Positions 1 through 9,563 of a stretch of 64,000 nucleotides of DNA are shown piece by piece. Source of the stretch: Exophiala sp. HKRS030 (lineage: Eukaryota; Ascomycota; Eurotiomycetes; Chaetothyriales; Herpotrichiellaceae); the NCBI GenBank assembly GCA_023897205.1, contig JAHWDD010000007.1, forward strand, positions 868,001 to 932,000, in the 5' to 3' direction. Each line of letters begins with the position of its first letter. Position 1 is the first letter of the stretch. A program made the position numbers and the translations under genes. Below the pieces are notes generated by a model. The model saw only the letters and a list, made by a program, of their open reading frames with translations, was not told where the DNA came from and ran no database searches.

Positions 1-725
1 GGCGTGTCCGAAATGTCAAGTTGAAAGCTATCGAGGACAAGGTCTCGCAATGTGATCTATTAACTGCGGCGCTCCTGAAACTCACCAAGGTGGACACATT
101 CGATGCGGACGCGATGCTGGAAGAGCTGCAGTCTTTCGAGACCGTCTTGGATCAAGTGCGGATCACACTGCTGAAGAAGATTGGCAGTGATGTTGGATTT
201 GGGGGATCCACCGGCATGTTCAAAGGTGGAAAGGAAGAACAGGAAGGCAAGTCCGGCAATGCTGCTACCAAGACATTTGCCTCGAGCTGGCGGAAACTTC
301 GATCCAAGTCAAGTACGCCGGCCATGGGGTCGAATGGATCAAAAGATGTATCTACGCCAGGCTTGACCATGGCGACCCTGCCAATGACTTCGTCCAGTTC
401 GGTTCACTCTTCTCGTTCACACCACAATCGGAAGATCGTGCCGCCACCCACCCCGTCTGCCTTGTCCAGTATCCAGCCCAGTCATGCAATGTACATGTCG
501 AGTCTCGCGCGTCTTTTTGACGCAGCACAGGTTCTGGATGGGATCGCAAGACAGGTGGAAGACCCGGGCCTGAAATGCAGCAACAAGACCCAAGTCGGGT
601 TGGAGCTAGGAGTGAAGAACGCGGCCGAGTTCTTCGCCTTCTACGTTATTCGTTTTGTGATGGCAGATTTAATGTTGATGGTTGACAAGTTTGTCAAAAG
701 AGGGACAGAGTGGGTGATGACTTGA
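1..725 (+). CDS. C-terminal part of an unrecognised fungal protein (5' end outside window)
   Basis: The reading frame is open from the first bases of the window to the TGA at 723-725, so the gene starts upstream; no ATG in frame is needed inside the window. About 240 residues are visible. They begin with a helical, leucine-rich stretch (LLTAALLKLTKVDTFDAD and following), pass through a Ser/Thr/His-rich low-complexity linker, and end in a helical block with alternating hydrophobic residues (AAEFFAFYVIRFVMADLMLM). That last block could be an amphipathic or membrane-associated helix, but no clean transmembrane segment is evident. I do not recognise the family. The low-complexity linker between two structured parts is typical of fungal regulatory or scaffold proteins, which is only a guess. 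Reality of the gene is fairly sure, because codon use is normal and the frame is long; function is unknown. Confidence 0.6.
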   Translation, partial: RVRNVKLKAIEDKVSQCDLLTAALLKLTKVDTFDADAMLEELQSFETVLDQVRITLLKKIGSDVGFGGSTGMFKGGKEEQEGKSGNAATKTFASSWRKLRSKSSTPAMGSNGSKDVSTPGLTMATLPMTSSSSVHSSRSHHNRKIVPPPTPSALSSIQPSHAMYMSSLARLFDAAQVLDGIARQVEDPGLKCSNKTQVGLELGVKNAAEFFAFYVIRFVMADLMLMVDKFVKRGTEWVMT

Positions 726-1324
726 ACCTGATGTCTCGATCCGTGTCGATACGGGGTTCAGGTCCATGTATTCTGCCGCGGGCCGAATTTCGTACATACT
801 GCACGCCCCATTTCGCAGCGCCTTTTTTGCATTCCTGTGGCGTTTTCTCCTACATTTTTGATCTGATGTCTTTTATGATACCAATTACTAGCCGTCGCTA
901 TCGTTTTTGTATTGGGTTCAGTCCGGGAACCCAAGGGCCGGTTGATTTTCGCTGTGCAGGGTTTTTGAAGCGGGAAAAAGATACAGTCGCTTACTAGGTT
1001 CCAAGTATGATGTATATAGAAATAGTGGGTTACGAAGTAGCATGTCGAGCAGAGGGTGCGATCTGTTTGTGAAAGGTAACTTGAGATGATCTATTCTAGT
1101 ATACCATTCACACTTACATTTCGAGTATTTAATCTTTTTTCTTTGCATGTGTTTGCGTGTGTGTGTCAGGGTGCTATTTATAGCCATGACAAGAGACACG
1201 AGGCCACTTATAGACATCTAGATCGATGCCCGGGGAATGTGTTGTTGCTTTATCCAACCAGGTTTGGGGGCAAGTCAAGGTTTTTTCTTGGAGCAGAGGT
1301 ACATAGTACCTCCTGAGACATCAT
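726..1324. other. Intergenic, convergent 3' flanks
   Basis: This lies between two gene ends that face each other. I see AT-rich 3' UTR-like sequence (around 1080-1150) and short open frames without family features. No gene is supported. Confidence 0.5.
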
Positions 1325-2383
1325 TCAGCGTCCCTTGAAGACGGGCTTCCTCTTCTCCCCAAAGGCCTTGAGGGCCTCGAGTCGATCCTCGGTGGCCAGG
1401 ACGACCTCGTAGGCCTCGTTTTCCGACGCCTCCCCCCGCGTCCAACCGTCGATGGCCCGCATGGCCTGGGTGACCGCGATCGGGCCACCTTCGCAGATCT
1501 GGCGGGCCAGGTCGAGACTGGCGTCGAGGACCATTTTGCGAGCCAGACCTGATTCTCCTTCTTGGGTGGTGGTGGTGGTGGCGGTGCTACTGCTCGTTGT
1601 CGCGTCCTCTCGGGGCTCGACCTGGACGAGTCGATTGCAGAGACCGAGAAAGTAAGCTTCCTCCCCGCTCACCCTTCTGCCCGTCAGGATGAGGTCCCGG
1701 GCCCGGTTGGGCCCGACGAGGGCGGGGAGGCGGTAGGTGCCTCCGGCGCCCGGGATGATGCCCAGTTTCGTCTCGGGCTGGCCGACCACGGCGGTGGTGG
1801 CGAAGACCCGGAAGGTGGTGCACAGGGCGATCTCGAGCCCCCCGCCGAGGGCGACCGAGGAGACGGCGCTGACGGTCGGGATGGGAAGAGAAGAGAGAGC
1901 CGCAAAGGTCGACCGCATGTCGGACAGAAAGGTGCGCGTCTCCTCGGCCGTCATTCCTCTCCGCTCGACGAGGTCTGCCCCGGCGCAAAACGCCTTGTCG
2001 TTGGAAGAGGCGAGGATCAGGGCTCGCGTCGGGTCGGCGGCGGCGGTGCTGGACCGTGAGGCTGATTGTCTCGAGGCGGCGGCTTCATGCTCGGATTGGA
2101 TTCGGGAGATTTGGGAACGGAGATCGGTGATGAGTCGTCGAGAGAGGGCGTTGCGTGACGCCGGTCGGTCGAGAAGAAGAATCTTGATGTGTCCGTTGTG
2201 AGGGGCCGGGTGGGTGAGGACTTTGATGGGGGAGTCCGAGCCGCTCGAACTCGTACTTGAACTCGAGGCCGCGTAGTATCGGACGGACGGTGTGTTGATT
2301 TTTGATGTCGACGTCGGTGCAAGTGGGCGTAGAATGAATCTTGCTCCCATTCGTGAGAGTGAAAAGGTCGTGGTCGAGACCAT
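1325..2383 (-). CDS. Mitochondrial enoyl-CoA hydratase, methylglutaconyl-CoA hydratase (AUH) type
   Basis: A single-exon protein of 352 residues in the crotonase superfamily. The first ~50 residues are rich in Ser, Arg and hydroxylated residues with few acids, as in a mitochondrial presequence. Key crotonase features are present: the CAGAD oxyanion-hole motif (residues 133-137), ALGGG (179-183) and two acidic residues at the catalytic positions, E184 (GGGLE) and E204 (QPETKLGIIPG). The PGAGGT-RLP sequence matches the AUH/ECH branch. AUH enzymes hydrate 3-methylglutaconyl-CoA in leucine breakdown; general short-chain enoyl-CoA hydratase activity is the alternative. The open frame extends 27 codons further upstream but only with a TTG, so the first ATG (2381-2383) is taken as the start. 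A Ser/Thr-rich insert near the C-terminus (TTSSSTATTTTTQEG) is a lineage-specific loop. Neighbours give no pathway hint. Confidence 0.85.
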   Translation of the reverse strand: MVSTTTFSLSRMGARFILRPLAPTSTSKINTPSVRYYAASSSSTSSSGSDSPIKVLTHPAPHNGHIKILLLDRPASRNALSRRLITDLRSQISRIQSEHEAAASRQSASRSSTAAADPTRALILASSNDKAFCAGADLVERRGMTAEETRTFLSDMRSTFAALSSLPIPTVSAVSSVALGGGLEIALCTTFRVFATTAVVGQPETKLGIIPGAGGTYRLPALVGPNRARDLILTGRRVSGEEAYFLGLCNRLVQVEPREDATTSSSTATTTTTQEGESGLARKMVLDASLDLARQICEGGPIAVTQAMRAIDGWTRGEASENEAYEVVLATEDRLEALKAFGEKRKPVFKGR

Positions 2384-3079
2384 GGTTGGAAAGTGATTTG
2401 ATGTGGTGTTCCGGGTTGTTTGGGTATCAAACGTGTCCAGACAGCACAGAGTCTGGGTAATCAATGAATGGCAGACTGGGTGGGTGTCTTGTCGTCGGCT
2501 GAAAGAAATACCAAGTAGGGATTGTTCAGTCGTAGAATGTTGTCGTACTTCTTTTTTTCTAATGAACGTAGACCAGGTAATCTTGTATGGAGAGATTGAT
2601 ATAGGCAGGACTCAAATGTTGGTGCCAACCTCCCACGAGCAATTCCGCGTCTGTATCCTGCTTCGTCCCAAGATCCTTTGGTGGTATAGAAAATCTATAG
2701 ATTTCACCCGGTGAAGGACAACAAAAGTTGATGTTTACAACGACGTAGCACCTTGTAAAGAAAATCAAAGAGTTAGACCGAGGTTATGCTGTACATATGG
2801 TGGTGACTTTCTACAGTAAAATTACGACCGATAATTGCCGGGAATATGCGAGATGGATGCATGGAAAGGACGCTTGGCTTGTCATACAGAGATCAGGCCA
2901 TGGGGTTTTTTTGGTTGTAAGATTTCGATTTCCAGTGTCCAGGCAGCACGTATAATCAAAGACTCTTTAGAGATTTCAATATCGTTCAAAACATCAAACT
3001 CCTCGACCTGATATCAATTCGAGCATATCAATCTCAAAAGATACGAGCAAAGCCAAAACAAACAAACCAAAAAAGAAAA
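2384..3079. other. Intergenic, divergent promoter region
   Basis: This separates the hydratase (minus) from the SnoaL-like gene (plus) and must hold both promoters. The last 70 bases before 3080 are A-rich (AAAACAAACAAACC-like), a usual fungal 5' UTR. No further gene is supported. Confidence 0.5.
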
Positions 3080-3499
3080 ATGGACCCGTCAATGTTGACC
3101 GAGATGATTCTCGACCTGGAAGACAAGACGTGGCGGGCGCTGATGCACACGGGCGCCGATCTCCTCCCGTTCCTCAGCGCCGACTGTGTCATGCTGTTCC
3201 CCATGGGCCTGAAGGTTTCGTCGAGCAGCGAGCCGAGTCTGGAAGACGTGTTGAAATCGGAGGCTTTCGTGCCGTGGAGGAGGTACCGACTGAGCGAGGT
3301 GGAAGTCAGACCGTTGGGCACCGAGGCGGCCATCATCACGTACCGGGTGAAGGCGACGAGGCAGCACATCACGCACGACGACGACGAGAGGCAGGATGAA
3401 TTCCGGGCGTTGATCTCGAGTACGTGGCAAAAGGACCCGGAGGCGGGAAAGTGGGTGATGTGTGTCCATCAACAAACTCCTTATGAACACGAGGTTTAG
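3080..3499 (+). CDS. SnoaL-like / DUF4440 (NTF2-fold) protein
   Basis: A 139-residue single-exon protein. It starts with an amphipathic helix (MILDLEDKTWRALMHTGAD), continues with FLSADCVMLFPMG and a beta-rich second half with the pattern AAIITYRVKATR...ALISSTWQKDPEAGKWVMCVHQQTPY. This order (helix, short strand with a buried acid, then a curved sheet ending in a W-x-hhxHQxTP strand) is that of DUF4440/SnoaL-like NTF2-fold proteins, which are small enzymes or ligand-binding proteins. The exact activity cannot be read from sequence. The ATG at 3080 follows an A-rich leader and is the first in frame. There is no signal peptide, so it is probably cytosolic. No operon-like context. Confidence 0.75.
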   Translation: MDPSMLTEMILDLEDKTWRALMHTGADLLPFLSADCVMLFPMGLKVSSSSEPSLEDVLKSEAFVPWRRYRLSEVEVRPLGTEAAIITYRVKATRQHITHDDDERQDEFRALISSTWQKDPEAGKWVMCVHQQTPYEHEV

Positions 3500-4265
3500 A
3501 TTTGGGGGGGTTTCATGTTTTTTTTACAGGTCTACTACCTGAGGTAAGGAGTACCTTGGGTAGTGATATATGTTTGCAGGGTCTGTGGACATTTATTTGT
3601 GCTTGTCACTTGTACTTGAAACTGGAGAATTCAAGTACCTTGGTTGAGGATTGAAATTAGCGATATTTTTACTCCGTAGCAATTGGCACTGTGGAATGAT
3701 GAAAATGATGATTGCCTTGCGATATAATGGGTGACGAGAATAAAGTACATGTATCTAGTGTACTGGCGATGATCAGCATGTGAGACCAATTTCGTAGGTG
3801 GTCTCATACTCGTATAACCAGAGTCTTCATGGGTATACTCGTACCTTGGGTACACCTTGGGTACACCTTGGGTACTTCTTCTACTCGCACCCAAGTAAAA
3901 GTGATAAAATGCACAGTGACATCAGGCTTGTAATACTTGTTGTACCCCGGAAATCAGGGCCGTAAGTGGCGTTGGGTGTGGGGTTTTGTCGCTGCTTGTG
4001 ATGCTGTAGCGACAGAAACACAATGCATCGATCGCAGGTTGCAATAGTGACGTCGGCCAGCAAGTTCAAGGAGGAGAAACTCCCAGTTAAAAAGGGTCCT
4101 GAATGTTGTCACTCACAATCATTTCCCATTCATTGACCATTTATTCCCTCATACAAAATCCTCATACCTTCAAAACACTTCATCCTGACAACCTAGAACA
4201 CTACTTTCGAACCACACTCTACACACAGTCACTCTCACACTGAAACAAATTGTCTCAACCTCAAA
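3500..4265. other. Intergenic, with a TACTCCGTA word and a 12-bp tandem repeat
   Basis: No gene is supported. It contains the recurrent word TACTCCGTA at 3670-3678, the short tandem repeat at about 3841-3876, and a CA/TC-rich leader just before 4266 that is typical of a strong fungal promoter. Confidence 0.5.
3841..3876. repeat. Short tandem repeat, 12-bp unit, three copies
   Basis: The unit CCTTGGGTACAC occurs about three times in a row with the last copy incomplete. The same CCTTGGGTA core also appears once at about 3552-3561. It lies between two genes and could be replication slippage or a clustered binding site. Confidence 0.7.
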
Positions 4266-4685
4266 ATGTCTTTCCTCTACACAGCAACACCCGCCCTCCG
4301 CACCTCTGTCCGACGTTCGGTCCTCACTCAGTCACCTCGTCTCTTTTCCACGACCTTGAGCCAACAAAAGGGTCCCGTCGATGCCGCCAAAGATGGTCTG
4401 AAGACGGTCGACCGAGCTGTATCTGACGCCGCTGTTGCCGGCATCGACAAAGGAAGTATGTCTACCCTCTCCCTGTCTCTGTTCTCCCTTGTGACAACCC
4501 TGTGACTGACCAACCCTTCTTAACCAGTCGAACTCAAGGACAAAGCAGCATCAGCCGCCGGCGTCGAAAGTGGCAAGGCCAAGGGCAAGGCCTCCGAAGT
4601 GGCAGGTGAAGCCAAAGGAAAGGCCCACGAACTCTCCGGACAGGCCAAGGGCAAGGCAGAAGAAATCAAGGGAAAGATGTCGTGA
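4266..4685 (+). CDS. Small mitochondrial LEA/CsbD-like stress protein
   Basis: Two exons, 4266-4455 and 4528-4685, with an intron 4456-4527 (GTATGT...AACCAG), give 115 residues. The N-terminus (about 30 residues: Arg, Ser, Thr, no acids, SPRLFSTTLSQQ) is a clear mitochondrial presequence with an R-x-F/S-type cleavage site. The mature part is highly charged, without aromatic residues, and carries repeated K-G-K-A-x-E and A-K-G-K-A-H-E-L motifs at roughly 11-residue spacing. This is the pattern of group 3 late-embryogenesis-abundant proteins and of CsbD-like stress proteins, which protect membranes or enzymes during drying or stress. The function is inferred from composition. The CA-rich 5' leader suggests high expression. 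Reading through the intron would stop the protein at 79 residues. Confidence 0.75.
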
Positions 4686-4927
4686 TCACATTGGTGTCTG
4701 TTGAGTTTTCAGTCAGAAAGAAAAATGCAATCGCTCAAGAATGGGGTGTCAAAAAAAAGGCTGGCGTTCTTGTACAATAAATCATCATCGTCGTCAACAT
4801 CATCATCATCATAATGATCGTCAAACCACCAAAAAGCATCGCCCGACTTTTTCTAAAGTCGAGCAAACAATATGTACAGTAAAGAATAGCAATATGTGCT
4901 CCTATTCTGCACCACTCCAGAGTCTCC
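4686..4927. repeat. Convergent 3' region with an ATC-rich microsatellite
   Basis: Between two convergent genes; an imperfect (CAT/CGT)n run lies at about 4783-4818. No gene is seen. Confidence 0.5.
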
Positions 4928-5887
4928 TTACCCAGCTTCTGGGTTCTTTAAACGAGGCTTCGGCTCCATGATGCCTGAATTCGAAAAGTGATGCCGATAT
5001 GTTTCCTCTTCTTCATCTTTCAACCCATACTTTGACGGATCTCTCTTTTCCAAAAAGTGTTTAATTCGCCCCTCGACGCCGAGTTGATGTTGTTGGTAGT
5101 GGTTCTCCCTGGCGTTCAAAAAGTTCCTCGTTTCCGCCGTCTGTTCTCGGACCTTTTCCTCCAGCTGTCCAGAGTACTGGCCTGCTCGAGTGGCTTGAAA
5201 GACTCCAGATATGACGGCGAAAAGGATGACAAAGGACGCAAAGGCATTCGGATGGACGAAGCTGCCGGAATATTCCTGCTTGTGGGGGTTGTCGTGCCGT
5301 CGGTACCACCTCTCCCAGTCCTCCCAGGTTGCGTTCTGGAATATCGTCGAGTCGTCGTTGGGGCCGTAGCCGTACTTCTTGCCGTGGCCGTTGGAAAAGC
5401 CTCGAGAATGCCTGGTGGCGGTGCGACCACTTCCCCAGCCGACGCCCGCGGCGTCATAGGCTCGTCGTTTGTCCGGATCCGAAAGGATCTCATGAGCCTG
5501 CACCACGAGGCGGTATCGTTCCAGTCTTTCATGATGCGTGATTCCTTCAAAGGACATGTGACCGTGCCGGTCGGGGTGGTACATCTTCACCAGTTCGTAG
5601 AACTTGTGCTTGGTGTAGATCCCGTCCTTGGCCAGGTCAAAGATCTCATACGGTGAGGGTGTCCACGACGGTGAGCTCTTGACGTGTCGACATGGCCAAT
5701 TCATGTTGTCGCGGAATTCATAGCCATGCTTCACGTCGGCATAGCATCTTCGTTGCGTGACCCGCGGAACCGCGTCCGCGTCGGATTTGACTCGTTTGCG
5801 TGGCGACGGCGAAGGTCGAGTGCAGCAGCAGGGTAACGAGTGGTACAGAGTGGGGAAAGTCGTCTTCTTGAGCAGTGAGGAAGGCAT
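4928..5887 (-). CDS. Mitochondrial-type J-domain protein (DnaJ-like) with one membrane segment
   Basis: A single-exon protein of 319 residues. After a basic, Ser/Pro-rich N-terminus (mitochondrial presequence-like, ending near QRRCYADV) there is a J-domain: SPYEIFDLAKDGIYTKHKFYELVKMYHPDRHG, with the diagnostic HPD at residues 104-106, then YRLVVQAHEILSDPDKRRAYDAAGVGWG. J-domain proteins stimulate the ATPase of Hsp70. A hydrophobic segment (AFASFVILFAVISGVFQA) near residue 225 anchors it in a membrane, probably the mitochondrial inner membrane, followed by a charged coiled-coil-like tail (EEKVREQTAETRNFLNAREN). Fungal proteins with this layout are usually annotated only as DnaJ domain proteins. 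It is divergent from the SNIP1-like gene, with 233 bp between the two starts. Confidence 0.85.
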   Translation of the reverse strand: MPSSLLKKTTFPTLYHSLPCCCTRPSPSPRKRVKSDADAVPRVTQRRCYADVKHGYEFRDNMNWPCRHVKSSPSWTPSPYEIFDLAKDGIYTKHKFYELVKMYHPDRHGHMSFEGITHHERLERYRLVVQAHEILSDPDKRRAYDAAGVGWGSGRTATRHSRGFSNGHGKKYGYGPNDDSTIFQNATWEDWERWYRRHDNPHKQEYSGSFVHPNAFASFVILFAVISGVFQATRAGQYSGQLEEKVREQTAETRNFLNARENHYQQHQLGVEGRIKHFLEKRDPSKYGLKDEEEETYRHHFSNSGIMEPKPRLKNPEAG

Positions 5888-6120
5888 CTCGAGGTGCTAA
5901 AAGCATTGTTGATGGGAAGATAGAATAGGGGACGAGGTCATACGAGCATGAAGGTCTCGCAGCGGGGAGGGCGAAATCGAGCATGTCATTAATGCATTCA
6001 TCGGCTTCTCTTCGGGCTTCAGGGTGGGAATCTTTTCGCCGATGGCAACTCGTGATTTTTTGAGCACGTTTGAGCATCTTTTCCTTCCCCGCCCTCCAAT
6101 CCCTCGACCGAGTTGCACAA

Positions 6121-6990
6121 ATGGCTTCCTCGGACTCCCAGTCTCCTCCACGGCGTGAGAGAGATTCACGATACGATTCTCGTCGGGACGACGTAAGAGA
6201 CCGACCACGGAGGAGGTCGAGAAGCCGAGACAGGGACCGACGGAAAAGAGAAGAGAGTTCAGAGGGAAGAGGCCGAAGAGATCGAGACAGAGGAAGACCC
6301 AGGAGCCCTCACGACAGGCACAGGGTTCGTGAGGAACCAAGGTCTCGACAAGACAGACACAGGGCGGACCGCGACAGGAAACGATCCCGCTCACCGCGCA
6401 GACGGTCCCCCGAGACATCAGGCCCATTGCAGCGCAGAGGGCCTCTCCCATCACAGGCCGACGCGTTCAAAGGAGGGGACACGGGTTCGCTGTCGCCCGG
6501 TCCCGAGAAACAGAAACCCAATTTTCGTCCTTCCGGTCTACTCGCTGCGGCCTCCAATACCATCGCCACGTCCTCTGGGAATATTGTCCTCAAATACCAC
6601 GAACCTGCCGAGGCGCGAAAGCCTCCGTCCTCGCAGCGTTGGAGACTGTACGTTTTCAAGGGAGAAGAGATTCTAGACACACTCGATTTGTACACGCAGT
6701 CATGCTGGCTCTTTGGGAGAGAAGTTTCGGTGTGTGATTACGCGCTGGAACATCCGAGTTGCTCGAAGCAACACGCTGTCATCCAGTTTCGACACATTGA
6801 GAAAAGAAATGAATTCGGTGACAAGATCGGCAAGGTCAGGCCATATATTATCGACCTTGAGAGTGGCAATGGGACCACGCTGAACGAAGAACCGGTGCCT
6901 GAGGGAAGGTACATGGAGTTGAGGGATAAGGATGTGATCAAGTTTGGCCATTCTACGAGGGAGTACATGGTTCAGCTCCCGCCCGGATGA
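6121..6990 (+). CDS. SNIP1/Pml1-like FHA-domain protein (RES complex)
   Basis: A single-exon protein of 289 residues. Residues 1 to about 115 are almost entirely Arg, Ser, Asp and Glu (RS/RD repeats) as in splicing proteins. The C-terminal third is an FHA domain: WLFGREVSVCDYALEHPSCSKQHAVIQF, followed by RPYIIDLESGNGTTLN and KDVIKFGHSTREYMVQL. FHA domains bind phosphothreonine; SNIP1 and its yeast counterpart Pml1 form the pre-mRNA retention and splicing (RES) complex with Bud13 and Snu17, in the nucleus. The frame is open 51 bases upstream but only from a TTG, so the ATG at 6121 is the start. Length and domain order match fungal Pml1 orthologues. Confidence in family is high. Confidence 0.9.
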   Translation: MASSDSQSPPRRERDSRYDSRRDDVRDRPRRRSRSRDRDRRKREESSEGRGRRDRDRGRPRSPHDRHRVREEPRSRQDRHRADRDRKRSRSPRRRSPETSGPLQRRGPLPSQADAFKGGDTGSLSPGPEKQKPNFRPSGLLAAASNTIATSSGNIVLKYHEPAEARKPPSSQRWRLYVFKGEEILDTLDLYTQSCWLFGREVSVCDYALEHPSCSKQHAVIQFRHIEKRNEFGDKIGKVRPYIIDLESGNGTTLNEEPVPEGRYMELRDKDVIKFGHSTREYMVQLPPG

Positions 6991-7999
6991 GTTTCGCCAT
7001 ACGTTCAGAAAGGGGAGACTATATCCAAAGTTTCGAGCACGAGATGCTGTCACACAAGAAGCATTGGCAGGGTTTCTGCTTCGAGGAGCTAAAGCCTGCA
7101 TGGGTTTACCGCACCATCTGTGAGAGTGCCTGTCACAAATATACAACGGGCACAAGCGAGTGTCAGATACCGCATGTTGAGGGTATTACTACAAGCTGGC
7201 CGAAATCTCACTTGATGGCGCCTGCTCTACCCTCAAATCACGCTTTATCAGAAGTCGATAACAGCGCAGACGCAATACAGAGGTTACCTCTGTCCTGAAT
7301 CCGAGAGTGAGGTGAATAGATAGCAAGCGAAAAAGGTCATCAGGGAGCACTTGCGAAACATGTGGCAGGCGCGCCAGGCATGAGATTGACCTGCAGATAC
7401 ACACAGCCATGGAGAATCAGGAGGCCTCTTCGAGGATGCTGAGGCTGATGACATCAATGGGACAGGAAAAGGAAACAAATAGCATGTTCAAAAACGTAGA
7501 TGGGTACTCCATCTTGATTTGAATGTCGTTATACCTTTGCGAAGTGCATAGGACGGCAAAGCCAGCTTTCCCGTAGAGTCGCGATGAGCATTCGATAGAC
7601 ACAGAAAGTGCGATCTGAGCGACTCTCGAACGAAGAGTTCAAGCACAGGTGCATGAGATGAAGCCTCTTCTTCAGTCACGGTCAGCGAGTGCCCCTTCGT
7701 GCCGTTATGGATCTTCAGCCTCGCCTATTTTTAGAGCCGGTGGGTTCAGAGTGATAAAGTCTAGCGGGCCTGAATCAGCATCAACAACATCTCACATTAC
7801 TCCGTACATACATATATTCAGCTTCTCAATCTTTCTCGGTGGCTTCTCTCGCCGGTACATATTGCGGTACGATTGGCATCATTGTTAATTAGATTCACTG
7901 ACTCGCGCCAACGTTGAGAAGAAGAGCTTAGGAACTCAACGAGACATCACCGCGGCAATTTTCTTGCCCATGTTCGTTTTTGGTTTTTGAGACACAACA
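6991..7999. other. Long intergenic stretch, no supported gene
   Basis: Several open frames of 60-150 codons exist on both strands, but none shows domain-like sequence or biased codon use. It includes one copy of the word TACTCCGTA (7798-7806). The last 200 bases are the promoter of the FSH1-type hydrolase gene. Confidence 0.45.
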
Positions 8000-8749
8000 A
8001 TGGCAGATCCGACACTCAATCTCCCACGCATCTTGTGTCTCCACGGAGGAGGTGTGAACGCGGCGATATTCAAGGCCCAATTCAGAGCGTTTCTGAACCA
8101 CGACAGGCTCAAAACCAGGTTCCGGTTCGTGTTTGTCGACGCGCCCTTTTTCTGCGACGAGGGCGTGGGCGTCCACCCCGTCTATTCCGACTGGGGTCCC
8201 TTTCGACGTTGGTTCCGATGGCTCGATTCTCACCCGGAGATCGACCCGGGCGCGTGCGCCTACGAACTCGAGTACACCGTGGAGCGGTGTATGGAGAGCG
8301 ACGAAGGCACCGGGGAGTGGGTGGGTGTCCTGGGGTTCAGCCAAGGGGCGAAACTGGCGGCGAGCTTGCTCTACGAACAGCAACTCGAGGGTAAGGACGG
8401 GCCCTGGAGGTTCGCCGTCATCCTCGCCGGTCGCGCCCCGATGGTCAGCCTGAGTGACGAGGCCGAACGGTTCCCCTGGATGCAGTCGGCCGGGGGACTC
8501 GCGGACGCGGCCGACCTCGACAGCATCCACGAACGGCCGGACATGAAACTCAAGGTCCCCACGCTGCACGTCCACGGCTTGAAGGACGAAGGCCTGCACC
8601 TCCACAGGCGGCTCGTGGAGGATTACTGTGCGCCTGGCACGGCGACGCTCGTCGAGTGGGACGGGCCTCATCGCATCCCCATCAAGAAAACCGACGTGGA
8701 CAGGATCGTCGACGCTTGGGTCGACCTGGCGGACGAGTATGGGCTTTGA
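8000..8749 (+). CDS. FSH1-family serine hydrolase
   Basis: A single-exon alpha/beta-hydrolase of 249 residues, the usual length for the FSH1 family. The N-terminus reads PRILCLHGGGVNAAIFKAQF, the family's first strand and oxyanion-hole region. The catalytic triad is visible: S114 in GFSQGA, D196 in HGLKDEGL and H224 in GPHRIP. There is no signal peptide, so it is probably cytosolic. FSH1 proteins cleave small esters or thioesters; in fungi they include stand-alone enzymes and release enzymes in polyketide clusters. No polyketide synthase is nearby, so a housekeeping or detoxification role is likelier. GC content at third positions is high, which creates a 302-codon antisense frame that is not a gene. 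Confidence 0.88.
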   Translation: MADPTLNLPRILCLHGGGVNAAIFKAQFRAFLNHDRLKTRFRFVFVDAPFFCDEGVGVHPVYSDWGPFRRWFRWLDSHPEIDPGACAYELEYTVERCMESDEGTGEWVGVLGFSQGAKLAASLLYEQQLEGKDGPWRFAVILAGRAPMVSLSDEAERFPWMQSAGGLADAADLDSIHERPDMKLKVPTLHVHGLKDEGLHLHRRLVEDYCAPGTATLVEWDGPHRIPIKKTDVDRIVDAWVDLADEYGL

Positions 8750-9563
8750 AACACGAGGGGAAGACGAAGAAACTAAAAATTGAGATTGAGCGTTCTTGCA
8801 ATATCGGACTGTTTTGGTCAATCCTGACTTCTTCATACATCCTCTCTGTCTTACTATCTCCTCGATTACCTCTGGCTGGTGGCAACTCTTGTGGACTCCC
8901 CTCGATACTGCGAGTTGATGTCGAATACTCGTCCACCTCCCACTGTTTCACCAAATAAAGTGTGCGATCGACCAGGTAGAGACTCCCAGTCACCAAAACT
9001 GGAAATTGATCCGCCGAGAGGCTGTCTCATCTGCATATTAAAGCGCTTCTTCGACCGATACAACGTCCCCGGCACCCGCAACTGGTCGAATCGACCTCCA
9101 CAGGTCATAATGCCAGGCTTCTTCGGCACTACGTCTTGGGCGACGAGTCTTGCCTTGACCTTCGTAGGAATCATCAAGCTGATCCCATTACTTTCGCCTT
9201 GTCGGTCTTTGACTTGTCACATTGTTCACATACAGACGGCCTAGATTCATATGGCTCTCAAAGTCGTCCAATCACCGGGCATGACCTCCGCGGTCGGGAA
9301 CAGTGTTTATGTGTCTTCGATCAGATCCTAGCTCGGTTTCCAACATTAAGGTTCCCTCGAACCGAGATCTCAAACCAAGCCACAACGCGGGGTTATGCAA
9401 GATAGAAATCAGGTATATGAAGCGAGACAATTCGATCCCGTGAAAAGGTGTCAAGTCTCATGCTCTCAACACAGTGTGAATCTTTAGTCCGACCACCCCA
9501 TGAGCCTGTGACAGGTAATTTGTGAGAACAAAACCTTTCTACACCATCATTTACCCCATCAAC
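8750..9563. other. Intergenic, no supported gene
   Basis: A frame of 121 codons (8879-9244, plus) begins only with GTG and has no recognisable motif. The region probably contains the 3' UTR of the hydrolase and the promoter of the glutathione transferase. Confidence 0.4.

Noticed and set aside
7928..8836. 302-codon minus-strand frame opposite the FSH1 hydrolase
   Set aside because: Antisense shadow; the plus-strand protein has a full catalytic triad.
8879..9244. 121-codon plus-strand frame after the FSH1 gene
   Set aside because: Starts at GTG, no family features, no supporting context.
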